From positions 1 through 38,068 of the forward strand of contig CAYPOB010000002.1 in assembly GCA_964412405.1 (NCBI GenBank): a stretch of DNA of 38,068 nt, in the 5' to 3' direction. Below, in pieces: positions 23,758 to 31,877 of the stretch. The position numbers were made by a program, and so were the translations under genes. Source of the stretch: JAJOKI01 sp964412405. GTDB lineage: Archaea; Halobacteriota; UBA148; JAJOKI01. A model generated the notes under the pieces. The model worked only from the letters and a program-made list of their open reading frames with translations, was not told where the DNA came from and made no database searches. Position 1 is the first letter of the stretch. Every line of letters starts with the position of its first letter.

Positions 23758-25392
23758 TCAAGTTTCTCTTCGTCTCAGCCGATATGCTACAGCCAGCAGT
23801 CCGAGGATTGCGAATATCGCTCCGAATCCTGGAATTGGTGGCTCTGGCTCAACTGGTGGCACAACGGGTGGTTCAACAGGCGGCTCAACAGGTGGTTCAA
23901 CTGGAGGCTCAACGGGTGGTTCAACTGGAGGCTCTACTGGTGGCTCTGGCTCAATTGGTGGAGGTGACACAGTACCATCCAACAACCTCTTTACCGTGAT
24001 ACTCCGCTCCACGCTATTCCCTGCAGCATCGGTCGCCACGACGGTAAACGTGTTGTACCCAATCGATAGTGAGACTTCCCTGCTGTAAGGGCCGACTGCA
24101 GGAGTTATTGGTGCTCCATTGAGTATGAGCGATTTCGGATCGGCATCTCTTACTATTCCGCGTATCATTGTCGATGTCGAAAATGTGGATGTCCCCTCTG
24201 AACTTGATATGGTTATGATTGGCGGTGTGGCACGGAGCACGTCATAAGTCTTTTCAAGCCCATATACAATTCTAGGTCCAGGACGCTCGATGATGTTTGG
24301 ATTTGCTACAGCATGAATATATCCATATCTATAGGCAGAGGTCTGCTGGATGATCGTATTATTCATTAAATTAGCTTTGATGATTTTCGATCCTCCACCC
24401 ATTCCAGAAGTTATTATGATCTCAGGATCGCCTATGAGGACCTTCTCTAAACTCATCACCCCCCACCCGTCAAGCTGTTCGGCGATGTTTATCCCGCCAG
24501 CTTTTTGAATTAAGTCATGGGCAAACGTTCCTGAACCCGCTACCCACAAGGGATCATGCCAAACCACATAAAGGACGCGTAATCTTTGTGCCTCAGTGTA
24601 ATGTGCTGTATTGGTTGTTATGACATCGATCCTCTGCGTCATATTCGTAATCAATGCGGTGGCGTTAGCCTCTTGTTTCGTTATGTTTCCGACCAATTCT
24701 ATGTTATCGAATATGTCAGGGATATTTTTTGGGTGTAATGCCACCACGGTGTGATTAAGATATATTAGCCTGTCAATCACAGTAATACAATTGCCATGAG
24801 CAGCCAGGATCAGATCTGGCACCAAATTAACAATTATTTCAACAGATGGATTAAAGAAGCCACCAACCTTTGCTATGCCTTCCGCCCCAGGTGGATAATC
24901 GCAGAAGTCTGTCACTCCAACGACTTTATCCCCAGCCCCGACCGCAAAAAGAATCTCAGTGTTGCTGGGCGCCAGAGAGACGATCCTATGCGGTTGTTTA
25001 GATATCCTCCAAGTGTTTCCAAGGTCATCTATAACTATCAATTCTACGGTGACATTCCAAGTAACTATCTGCGTTGTTCCATTTTTGTTGGAGCCAAAAA
25101 CGGTGACGTTATACGTTCCATATAATGGAAATGCATGCTCAAAACTGCTTGCGTTGTTATTTTGGTCAATATCATCTAATTTCCAAGTCCATGTTGTTAT
25201 CGTCTCGTTGGCAGTGACATTGAAGCTAACAGTTTCCCCCGTTGGGATTGTTATACTCGTCGAACTATCATTCGTATTGGTGTTACTCCATGATGTTATC
25301 ACAGGACTTGCGCTTACTAAACCAATACTACATATGAGCAATATGCTCGCAATGAGAAATATCGTAATCTTTCGAGCCATTTTTATAGACAT
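23758..25392 (-). CDS. btuF: Surface-anchored corrinoid-binding protein (BtuF-like) with PGF-CTERM tail
   Basis: 544 residues in clear modules. A signal peptide (ITIFLIASILLICSIGLVSA) is followed by a PKD-like fold (about 30-115: TWTWKLDDIDQ, FPLYGTYNVTVFG). Then comes the BtuF-type binding domain (about 120-385: RIVSLAPSNTEILFAVGAGDKVVGV, FFNPSVEIIVNLVPDLILA, LDGWGVMSLEKVLIGDPEIII). An Ig-like domain follows (about 390-470), then a PPVE repeat stalk and PIPGFGAIFAILGLLAVAYRLRRRE. That tail is a PGF-CTERM signal: PGF, a membrane helix and basic residues, the substrate of archaeosortase A, which would leave the protein lipid-anchored outside. GGAGG precedes the start. It heads the minus cobalamin operon. 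Confidence 0.88.
   Translation of the reverse strand: MSIKMARKITIFLIASILLICSIGLVSASPVITSWSNTNTNDSSTSITIPTGETVSFNVTANETITTWTWKLDDIDQNNNASSFEHAFPLYGTYNVTVFGSNKNGTTQIVTWNVTVELIVIDDLGNTWRISKQPHRIVSLAPSNTEILFAVGAGDKVVGVTDFCDYPPGAEGIAKVGGFFNPSVEIIVNLVPDLILAAHGNCITVIDRLIYLNHTVVALHPKNIPDIFDNIELVGNITKQEANATALITNMTQRIDVITTNTAHYTEAQRLRVLYVVWHDPLWVAGSGTFAHDLIQKAGGINIAEQLDGWGVMSLEKVLIGDPEIIITSGMGGGSKIIKANLMNNTIIQQTSAYRYGYIHAVANPNIIERPGPRIVYGLEKTYDVLRATPPIITISSSEGTSTFSTSTMIRGIVRDADPKSLILNGAPITPAVGPYSREVSLSIGYNTFTVVATDAAGNSVERSITVKRLLDGTVSPPPIEPEPPVEPPVEPPVEPPVEPPVEPPVEPPVVPPVEPEPPIPGFGAIFAILGLLAVAYRLRRRET
23848..23950 (-). repeat. PPVE-coding tandem repeat
   Basis: Imperfect 12-base units code for proline-rich PPVE repeats in the btuF stalk, about eight in a row. 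It is coding DNA, not a CRISPR array. Such runs change copy number easily. Confidence 0.85.
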
Positions 25393-25413
25393 CCCATATC
25401 CTCCTTCTTATTT

Positions 25414-25470
25414 GGTTAAGCTAACTACCAAGTTGGATATGTTAACCATCTTCATGGTTAAGTTAACCAT
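25414..25470. promoter_or_regulatory. Operator-like palindrome cluster between btuF and cbiP
   Basis: Three half-sites are packed together: GTTAACCAT (25441-25449), ATGGTTAA (25454-25461) and TTAACCAT (25463-25470). The first pair forms a palindrome with 8-bp arms and a 4-base spacer. The second pair forms one with 8-bp arms around a single G. A further GGTTAAG lies at 25414-25420. The cluster abuts the cbiP TATA box and lies beside a TATA-like ACATATCC (minus, about 25435-25442) for btuF, so one dimeric regulator could control both cobalamin operons. The regulator is unknown. Confidence 0.7.
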
Positions 25471-25471
25471 A

Positions 25472-25480
25472 TTTATATAG
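25472..25480 (+). promoter_or_regulatory. TATA box of the cbiP operon
   Basis: TTTATATAG matches the archaeal TATA consensus closely. Its centre is 30 bases before ATG 25506, so the transcript should begin within a few bases of the start codon (leaderless or nearly so). The last operator half-site ends two bases upstream, a position where a bound protein would block TBP/TFB. Confidence 0.7.
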
Positions 25481-25505
25481 CTTGTGGTTACAAATTATCC
25501 TTTTG

Positions 25506-26411
25506 ATGCCAGCGATCGCGATCCATGGAACCACCTCTAATGCAGGAAAAACGATTATAGTGACTGCTCTCTGCAGAATATTTGCTGACAAAGGATACAG
25601 CGTGGTCCCCTTCAAGGCGCAAAACATGTCGCTGAACTCGGACGTCACCAAAGACGGTGATGAGATCGCCATGGCACAAGCATTGCAGGCACGTGCTGCT
25701 AGGATTGAGCCCACTGCTGAGATGAATCCGATATTATTGAAACCAAAAGCAGATCATATCTCCCATGTGATGGTTCAGGGCAAACCTTATACTGACATGA
25801 ACGTTGGCGAATATCATGATTTTATCGAAAGACGGGGGCGTATGATAGTCAAAACCTCTCTTGAACATCTGTTATCGGAATATGATTTAGTCATCATGGA
25901 GGGGGCGGGCAGTCCTGCGGAAATCAATATCATGCATCGGGATATCGTGAACATATATCCTGCTAGATTGGCTGGGGCAAAATGCATACTTGTTCATAAT
26001 ATCGAGCATGGAGGATTACTTGCATATCTCTCTGGCACGCTGAGTCTCGTGGGGAACGAGAGCGAATTGTACGGCGGCATCATAATCAATAAATCTCGTG
26101 GAGCATTTGACACAAGTGGACTTGAAAGTGTTATTGAAAAACCAGTTCTCGGCGTAGTTCCATATATCGAAGGTTTAAATCTGCCAGAGGAGGATTCATT
26201 AAGCCTGAAAAATCACGATGGTCGTTTTGATGGACGCATATTCGGAACATGCGTTCACGGATTCGACTCACCATCACTGCGAAAAGCAATATTACAAGCC
26301 ATGAAAAGACCCTCTAAAACAATTGAGCGAGGACTTGATGATGAGATCGATAGGCTGGCTAACATCGTTTCTGCGAGCGTGGATATTGAGAGAGTGGGGG
26401 CATGGATATGA
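25506..26411 (+). CDS. cbiP: Cobyric acid synthase with glutaminase domain deleted
   Basis: CbiP amidates adenosylcobyrinic acid a,c-diamide at four carboxyls, using ATP and glutamine. The ATP-binding half is intact: P-loop HGTTSNAGKT (7-16), VPFKAQNMSLNSDVT, EMNPILLKPKAD, IMEGAGSPAEIN (130-141), GVVPYIEGLNLPEEDSLSL (216-234). Directly after this comes GRIFGTCVHGFDSPSLRKAIL (243 on), the far end of the glutamine amidotransferase domain. About 190 residues are missing, including the nucleophile cysteine, leaving 301 residues where about 490 are usual. The deletion keeps the frame. The product may use free ammonia or a separate glutaminase, or may be inactive. ATG 25506 is chosen from the domain start and promoter spacing. 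Confidence 0.85.
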   Translation: MPAIAIHGTTSNAGKTIIVTALCRIFADKGYSVVPFKAQNMSLNSDVTKDGDEIAMAQALQARAARIEPTAEMNPILLKPKADHISHVMVQGKPYTDMNVGEYHDFIERRGRMIVKTSLEHLLSEYDLVIMEGAGSPAEINIMHRDIVNIYPARLAGAKCILVHNIEHGGLLAYLSGTLSLVGNESELYGGIIINKSRGAFDTSGLESVIEKPVLGVVPYIEGLNLPEEDSLSLKNHDGRFDGRIFGTCVHGFDSPSLRKAILQAMKRPSKTIERGLDDEIDRLANIVSASVDIERVGAWI

Positions 26412-26976
26412 ATAACATTCTGTTCTTGGGGGTAAGTAGGGGGTGCGGCAAAACTTCAATAGTAAATGCACTTTACAGACTGCTCGATGAAAACGGCCAC
26501 AAAGTCGACAAGTTTCAGGTCGATGTGGTTGATGGGGATGTAATGGGAATGCAATATCGCAGTTAAGATATGAATGCGATGGCGCCATCATAGAAGGTAT
26601 TGGAGACGGTGCGGACGGGATGACTGCGGGTGTGGATGCATCGCTCATCCTGATTGGAGATATTGAAAAAGGTGGCGTATTCGCCGGATTGTATGGGACA
26701 TATGCATTCGAAAGTCTTCCGAAGGAAGTCTTTCTTAAGAAGAGATTCGAAGAATCTCTTCAGCTAAAAGAATTGCGTATCTCTGGCTTTTTGATTAACA
26801 AATTCCGAGGAGATGTTGCAATTCTGGAGCCCGGGCTAAAGTTCCTTGAGGATGAGACCGGGGTCCCCGTTCTTGGCGTTATTCCCTATGTCAAAAGTCC
26901 AGATGAATTTGTCATGGCATTTAAGGAAAACGTCGATTTGGATGCAATATCGAGAATGCTGGGTGTAGAAATATGA
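26408..26976 (+). pseudogene. Second CbiP-like ATPase domain, shortened and frameshifted
   Basis: ATG 26408 overlaps the cbiP stop (ATGA). The first frame gives MNNILFLGVSRGCGKTSIVNAL, a P-loop, then KVDKFQVDVVDGDVMG, and stops at 26566. A second frame, from about 26540, gives AISQLRYECDGAIIEGIGDGADG, then ASLILIGDIEKGGVFAGLYGT, SGFLINKFRGDVAILEPGLKFLEDETGVPVLGVIPYV, which is unmistakably CbiP/CobQ-like. One base restores about 189 residues. Even then, the segment between the P-loop and the EG motif is about 75 residues shorter than in CbiP, and no glutaminase domain exists. It ends overlapping cobD. Probably a decaying paralogue. Confidence 0.8.
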
Positions 26977-28370
26977 GGAGACGTATCAGAGGAGAAGCGC
27001 TGAATCTAAAACGATGCATACATGGTGGAAATAGTACAGACGACATAATCGATTTCAGCGCCAGCATCAACCCACTTGCGCCGCCAGATGCAACGGGCAT
27101 CTTGTTGGCTGCATATGAACGGGTTGGACAATATCCAGATGACCGATATACTGCATTTAGGGAGGTTGCCGCGAACTTCGTTGGTGTAGGTGTGGGTAAT
27201 ATAATCCCTGGAAACGGCTCTATGGAGTTAATCAGACTCTTCGCCGAAACAGTCATCGAGCGCGGTGACCGAGTGATCATCCCCTGTCCGACCTTCGGGG
27301 AATATGAATTTCAATCCAGATTATTTGGAGCAAGACCGCGATTCATTGAATATGAGAAGGTAAAAAACGGACAGATAAGCGATAGTGTATTGGAGGGTTC
27401 CAAGGTCCTTTATATATGCAATCCAAACAATCCGACAGGCGACCTGCTTCCAAGGGATGTATTAATAGACCTGACAACGAGGTGCTCAAAAAATAAAATA
27501 TTTCTCTTCGTGGATGAGGCGTTCATCGAACTGTCCGACCCAGAGCATAGCATCGCCGATGTCGCTGCGGAAAATGATTTCGTCTTCGTACTTCGGTCGC
27601 TGACAAAGTGCTTTGCAGTGCCTGGAATTAGGATAGGATATGGCATCGGCTCAGTTAGATTGACGGAATTGCTTGATAGGGCGCGATTGCCATGGAATCT
27701 CAACATATTCGCTGACGTGATTGGCGTCCATCTTCTCAAAAATCCTGAATATCTGGAACGATCACGTAAATTTATAAAAACCGAGCGAGAGTGGTTGATA
27801 AATCGGTTGAGTGGTATAAGGGGTATACGTCCCTTGAAGAGCAAGGCTAACTTCATCTTGCTCGATATAAGTGGCACCGGCCTCGCATCACGTGAAATTA
27901 CGCGGCGCATGCTCGGGCACGGGATACAGGTCAGGGATTGCAGTTCGTTTAGGTCTCTCGATGAAGACCATGTCAGGGTTGCCGTTAGAACGAGGGCTGA
28001 AAATGAGGGGCTCGCCGCCGCTTTCAATCACATCTCAGAACGGGACCATCTTGGCTGTGAACACTATCCATGCCATTTCGAGGGGCAGGACTGTACCTTC
28101 TGCTTCTGTCCGTTCTATCCATGCGAGGACGGGCGCCTTGGACATGTCACAGATGGAACATCTGTGAGAGTTGTAATCCTGAAGGGATTTCAACAGTATG
28201 CGAAAAAGTCCTCTGGCGGCATTGCGTGGAGTTGTATTAACTGCAATATTATACACCAGCCAGATGTGGCGCAAGAGGTGCTGGACAGGCTTCTCGCGGA
28301 TGAAGAATCCGCTGGTGATGAATTGAGCAAAGTCTGGAAAATCATAGAGAGGCGGTTATGCACTGGATAA
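26973..28370 (+). CDS. cobD: Threonine-phosphate decarboxylase with C-terminal cysteine-rich domain
   Basis: Produces (R)-1-aminopropan-2-ol phosphate, the corrinoid linker. The PLP fold (1-350) has the family segments SASINPLAPPD, GNGSMELIRLF, ICNPNNPTGDLL, FVDEAFIELSD and the PLP lysine K212 in SLTKCFAVPGIRIGYG. Residues from about 357 add HLGCEHYPCHFEGQDCTFCFCPFYPCEDGRLG and later SCINCNI, a cysteine-rich metal-binding tail. A Methanosarcina mazei homologue with a similar extension has been reported to act as both threonine kinase and decarboxylase. That would remove the need for PduX, which is not seen here. Overlaps the genes on both sides. Confidence 0.9.
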   Translation: MRRRIRGEALNLKRCIHGGNSTDDIIDFSASINPLAPPDATGILLAAYERVGQYPDDRYTAFREVAANFVGVGVGNIIPGNGSMELIRLFAETVIERGDRVIIPCPTFGEYEFQSRLFGARPRFIEYEKVKNGQISDSVLEGSKVLYICNPNNPTGDLLPRDVLIDLTTRCSKNKIFLFVDEAFIELSDPEHSIADVAAENDFVFVLRSLTKCFAVPGIRIGYGIGSVRLTELLDRARLPWNLNIFADVIGVHLLKNPEYLERSRKFIKTEREWLINRLSGIRGIRPLKSKANFILLDISGTGLASREITRRMLGHGIQVRDCSSFRSLDEDHVRVAVRTRAENEGLAAAFNHISERDHLGCEHYPCHFEGQDCTFCFCPFYPCEDGRLGHVTDGTSVRVVILKGFQQYAKKSSGGIAWSCINCNIIHQPDVAQEVLDRLLADEESAGDELSKVWKIIERRLCTG

Positions 28371-29257
28371 TTCTTGGTCTTGCGGCCATTATGGACTTGC
28401 TGTTCGGCGAGCCCAATGAAACGTTCCACCCAGTAGTCTGGATTGGTAAACTAATAGATGCTATACAAAGCCATCTGGACAAATCAAAAATTTCCGGCTG
28501 CATATTGGTGCTGATAGTCGTTGGCAGCGCTGTATTGGGGGGATATCTGGTCACCCTTATGCATGGCTTCATCGGTCTGCTCGTATCCGCATACGTTCTA
28601 AAATCGACATTTTCCATTACATGCCTGACTAATACTGCAACGAAGATATGCGGGCATCTTGAGAGAGATGACCTCGTCAGTGCCAAAAAGGAGTTGCCTG
28701 CGCTGGTTGGGAGGGACCCGGAAGGACTTACAAAGGATGGGATGTGTTCCGCCGTCATAGAATCGATCGCAGAGAACTTCGTAGACGGAATACTGTCTCC
28801 AATATTTTACTTCGTGCTCTTCGGGTTGCCAGGGGCAGTGGGGTATAAGGCAATAAATACCCTGGATTCCATGATTGGATATGAGAATCGGGGCGATTTC
28901 GGATGGGCTTCCGCAAGACTGGATGATGTGGTAAACTATATACCAGCAAGATTGTCGGTGCTTTTTATCATTATGGTGTCAGCTTTCCACGGTTCATCCC
29001 TTTCTGCTCTGAGAATATCAAGGCGAGATCATGGTCAAACCGCGAGCCCGAATTCTGGATGGCCAATGGCTGCGATGGCTGGGGCATTGAGCACATCCCT
29101 GAAAAAGCCGCTGTGCTATACCATGGGAGACGAGTTTGCATTACCCGAGCCGCAACAAATAAGGGAGGCAATTCAAATAATGAAGATGTCGTCTATGGTC
29201 ATCATTATATTATCTCTTCCCATCCTCTATTACACAAAACTGCCGCTGGTGATGTAA
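28358..29257 (+). CDS. cbiB: Adenosylcobinamide-phosphate synthase
   Basis: Membrane enzyme that attaches aminopropanol phosphate to adenosylcobyric acid. The 299-residue protein shows LAAIMDLLFGEPNETFHPVVWIG, AVIESIAENFVDGILSPIFYF, GYKAINTLDSMIGYEN, DVVNYIPARLS and SPNSGWPMAAMAGAL, the complete CbiB series, with several membrane segments. It starts 13 bases inside cobD and is followed 3 bases later by cbiS. Confidence 0.95.
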   Translation: MHWIILGLAAIMDLLFGEPNETFHPVVWIGKLIDAIQSHLDKSKISGCILVLIVVGSAVLGGYLVTLMHGFIGLLVSAYVLKSTFSITCLTNTATKICGHLERDDLVSAKKELPALVGRDPEGLTKDGMCSAVIESIAENFVDGILSPIFYFVLFGLPGAVGYKAINTLDSMIGYENRGDFGWASARLDDVVNYIPARLSVLFIIMVSAFHGSSLSALRISRRDHGQTASPNSGWPMAAMAGALSTSLKKPLCYTMGDEFALPEPQQIREAIQIMKMSSMVIIILSLPILYYTKLPLVM

Positions 29258-29260
29258 ATA

Positions 29261-30331
29261 ATGTTGAAGATTCCGATAGATGGGATTTGTGTGAGAGTAG
29301 AAGAGAGAACACTTGTGATAGAATCGGAGAAGCCTATTTATATTCTAAGCTCTGCGGCATTAAATGGCGGTTTCAGCAGGGCGACGACGATAATAAATCA
29401 TCAAGTTGAGAAAAACTTCAGTCTGGAACCCAAAGTAAAACTGACACAGGTTATTGGGGAGCTGGGATTGCCAGAGTCTACAATAGGATTGATGACTGCT
29501 GCCAACGTGGCTGATCCTGGAATAATTTTTGAAGAGGAGGGTGGTCTGGCTGTCTGTGCCATCGTTACTGCTGGTCTATCCAATAATACGCTCAACACGA
29601 TTCTCTTGATAGACGGCGATTTGACGCAGTCGTGTATGGCAAACGCCGTAATCACTGCTACAGAAGGCAAGTGCCTTGCTCTGCAGCTTTTAGGTATAGG
29701 AGCAACTGGAACGTGCACGGACACGGTGACAATTGCCTGTACGAGCAAAGGTGAGAAAATAGAATATGCTGGAACTGCTACGGGACTTGGCAAGATGATT
29801 TACAATACCGTTAGGGATGCCACGCTGCAGGCGCTCCAAAAACAAGAACACATCACCGTAGATAGACCTATTATGCAAAGGCTGGAAGAACTGGGAATAA
29901 CACTTTCCAAGATTGTAGGGGCTGCTATGGCGCTCTTTGCCCCTCATCCTGGAATAAAGTCGGATAAGGTTGCGAGGCAAATATTTGTAGACGAATTAAA
30001 CAATGCGCTGGCAGACCCTAATGTTGGTGCTTTGATTTATGCGGGAATTGCCCTTGAAAGGGATGCAAAGGGGGGCATGATTCCTGACCTCAGAGGATAT
30101 GAAAACGATCTTGCATCCCTCGTTGCCGACGAAGTGCTGGGGATGAGCATTGCAAATTACATAGGCGGATATAAGGGGCTATTTGAGTATATCAGGTTTG
30201 ATAAAACAAAGCCGGGCATACTTGCAGAGCTGGGTCCGTTTATGGACGATGTGATCGCTGGGTTGATAGGCGGCGTCTCGGCGAAGATGTATGATGTGGG
30301 GATGAGGACCAAAGAGGATAAAGATGAATGA
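29261..30331 (+). CDS. cbiS: Bifunctional adenosylcobinamide amidohydrolase / alpha-ribazole-phosphate phosphatase
   Basis: Two fused domains. Residues 1 to about 205 are CbiZ (LSSAALNGGFSRATTIINHQV, GLMTAANVADPGI, VTAGLSNNTLNTILLID, ALQLLGIGATGTCTDTVTIAC). CbiZ removes the aminopropanol arm from adenosylcobinamide so that it can be reused as cobyric acid. Residues from about 206 resemble the PgpA family (LEELGITLSKIVGAAMALFAPHPG, DPNVGALIYAGIALERDAKGG), the alpha-ribazole-phosphate phosphatase part. This is the CbiS architecture characterised in Methanopyrus kandleri. It fits a cell that salvages cobinamides through the adjacent BtuFCD importer. Overlaps cobS by 8 bases. Confidence 0.92.
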   Translation: MLKIPIDGICVRVEERTLVIESEKPIYILSSAALNGGFSRATTIINHQVEKNFSLEPKVKLTQVIGELGLPESTIGLMTAANVADPGIIFEEEGGLAVCAIVTAGLSNNTLNTILLIDGDLTQSCMANAVITATEGKCLALQLLGIGATGTCTDTVTIACTSKGEKIEYAGTATGLGKMIYNTVRDATLQALQKQEHITVDRPIMQRLEELGITLSKIVGAAMALFAPHPGIKSDKVARQIFVDELNNALADPNVGALIYAGIALERDAKGGMIPDLRGYENDLASLVADEVLGMSIANYIGGYKGLFEYIRFDKTKPGILAELGPFMDDVIAGLIGGVSAKMYDVGMRTKEDKDE

Positions 30332-31070
30332 CCTTCTCTCCGCGATAAAAGCCGCCATAGGTTTTCTAACGACGTTTCCGGTCGGAATCGATATGGATGG
30401 TCTGCAGAAGCTTGGCAAACGCGCATACCTGTTTCCATTCATGGGCGCCATCATTGGTCTAATAGTTGGTAGCATTGGACTCGTACTTCAACACCTGCCG
30501 CCATATCTATACTCGGCATTACTCATCCTCGCCCTGTACTGCATTACAGGATTAAATCATATGGATGGGTTGATGGATTTTGGAGATGCCATTACTGCGC
30601 ATGGCACCCCGGAAGAGAGGGTTAATATTATGCACGACACTGCCATTGGGGTTGGCGGAACGGTCTTTTGTGTAATGTCGTTGCTGATTCTGTTTTCTGC
30701 CATAACTGCAATAGAGCATAACCCCTTATTCGTCATCTTGGTAGTAGAAATTGGCGCCAAACAATCCATGCTAACAGCAGCGATGTTCGGAAAGAGTATG
30801 CACAAGGGAATGGGGTCGATATTCATCGATAATGTCAGACGTCGCGATTTCTTGATTGGCCTGGTTTTTTCTTGTGTCGTATGCTGGCTTGCGTTTGATG
30901 TGTTTGGCATTATCGCCCTATCGTCTGCGCTATTGTCTTCGCTCGTGATAGTGCATATCGCCAGCCGCAATTTTGGAGGGATAAATGGCGACGTTCTCGG
31001 AGCGACCAATGAAGTGGGGCGCATAGTAGGACTGATTGCAATCGGAGTGATGATATGGATGCCCTTGTAA
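30324..31070 (+). CDS. cobS: Adenosylcobinamide-GDP ribazoletransferase (cobalamin synthase)
   Basis: Final joining of the lower ligand to adenosylcobinamide-GDP, in the membrane. AIKAAIGFLTTFPVG at the N-terminus, ITGLNHMDGLMDFGDAI with the conserved DGLxDxxDA motif, EERVNIMHDTAIGVGGT and FGGINGDVLGATNEVGR are diagnostic. 248 residues with about six membrane segments. Overlaps cobY by 16 bases. Confidence 0.95.
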   Translation: MNDLLSAIKAAIGFLTTFPVGIDMDGLQKLGKRAYLFPFMGAIIGLIVGSIGLVLQHLPPYLYSALLILALYCITGLNHMDGLMDFGDAITAHGTPEERVNIMHDTAIGVGGTVFCVMSLLILFSAITAIEHNPLFVILVVEIGAKQSMLTAAMFGKSMHKGMGSIFIDNVRRRDFLIGLVFSCVVCWLAFDVFGIIALSSALLSSLVIVHIASRNFGGINGDVLGATNEVGRIVGLIAIGVMIWMPL

Positions 31071-31657
31071 TGGCTGGCGGTCACGGCAATAGACTGGGCA
31101 AAGGAGAAAAACCACTGATGGGCCTGTGCGGGAAACCGATGATATCGTATGTATTGGATGCGCTTTGCCAAAGTGAGAGGGTTGACAAAATTTTCATTGC
31201 AACCTCTCCACATACGCCGGAAACAAAAAAGCATTTGGAAAACGTGAATTATCGCGTGATTGAGACCATGGGCAGAGGATATATTCCTGATTTGATAGAG
31301 GCAACCGAAACTCTTGGATTAAAATCTCCATTCCTCATCGTAATGGCTGACCTGCCACTTCTGGACGGCAAGATAATCGATGATATTATCGACGTATACT
31401 CAAAGATAAACAAGCCAGCGCTCTCTGTCCACGTCCCTCTCAGGGCCTGCAGAGAGGTCGATGTACGCCCCGATATTGTGCTAAATAAAAATGGCGAATT
31501 GACCGTGCCGGTAGGTGTGAATATCCTGGATGGGCGCCTGATAAGGGAGGAACAGGATGAACACTTGCTCATAATGGATGATCTGATGCTGGCGGTCAAT
31601 GTGAATACAGTCGATGATCTAGAGGTTTGCGATAGAATTTTAACCAAAAAAGTTTAA
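31055..31657 (+). CDS. cobY: Adenosylcobinamide-phosphate guanylyltransferase, archaeal type
   Basis: Activates adenosylcobinamide phosphate with GTP, doing the job of bacterial CobU without its kinase. MDALVMAGGHGNRLGKGEKPLMGLCGKPM is the nucleotidyltransferase start, and FLIVMADLPLLDGKIIDDII follows. The tail LMLAVNVNTVDDLEVCDRIL is typical. 200 residues, as expected. Last gene of the plus cobalamin operon. Confidence 0.93.
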   Translation: MDALVMAGGHGNRLGKGEKPLMGLCGKPMISYVLDALCQSERVDKIFIATSPHTPETKKHLENVNYRVIETMGRGYIPDLIEATETLGLKSPFLIVMADLPLLDGKIIDDIIDVYSKINKPALSVHVPLRACREVDVRPDIVLNKNGELTVPVGVNILDGRLIREEQDEHLLIMDDLMLAVNVNTVDDLEVCDRILTKKV

Positions 31658-31877
31658 TGAGTCATAAAAGTATAATTGTTATAGCAAGATAGTTTTCAGT
31701 GAGATTGTTAAGATTATATGGTCAATTTTGAGGGGACTTTAAAATCACTCACTGCGCCTAAAGGTATGTTGAGCAACTCTCAGAACTCTCGATAAAAGTC
31801 GAAATATGGAACTAATAAATGTAACTTTGTCCGAAACATATCTTGACATAACTTAGTGAACTTTGGAGGTAGTGACG

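Noticed and set aside
23848..23950. Regular short repeats that look like a small CRISPR array
   Set aside because: Units are 12 bases without spacers and translate as PPVE in the btuF frame, so they are a coding repeat.
23617..23967. Plus-strand frame starting MPELMLAINLASV, partly hydrophobic
   Set aside because: It is antisense to the small amber-containing gene and to the end of btuF, and its later part is a tryptophan-rich shadow of the PPVE repeat.
25116..25130. TTCCAT-ATA-ATGGAA inside btuF as another hairpin element
   Set aside because: A 6-bp stem with a 3-nt loop is expected several times in 38 kb by chance, and the coding sequence around it is normal.
25381..25505. Cobalamin riboswitch upstream of btuF or cbiP
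   Set aside because: The gap is only 113 bases, cbiP appears leaderless and no B12-box-like sequence was seen. The palindromes fit a protein operator better.
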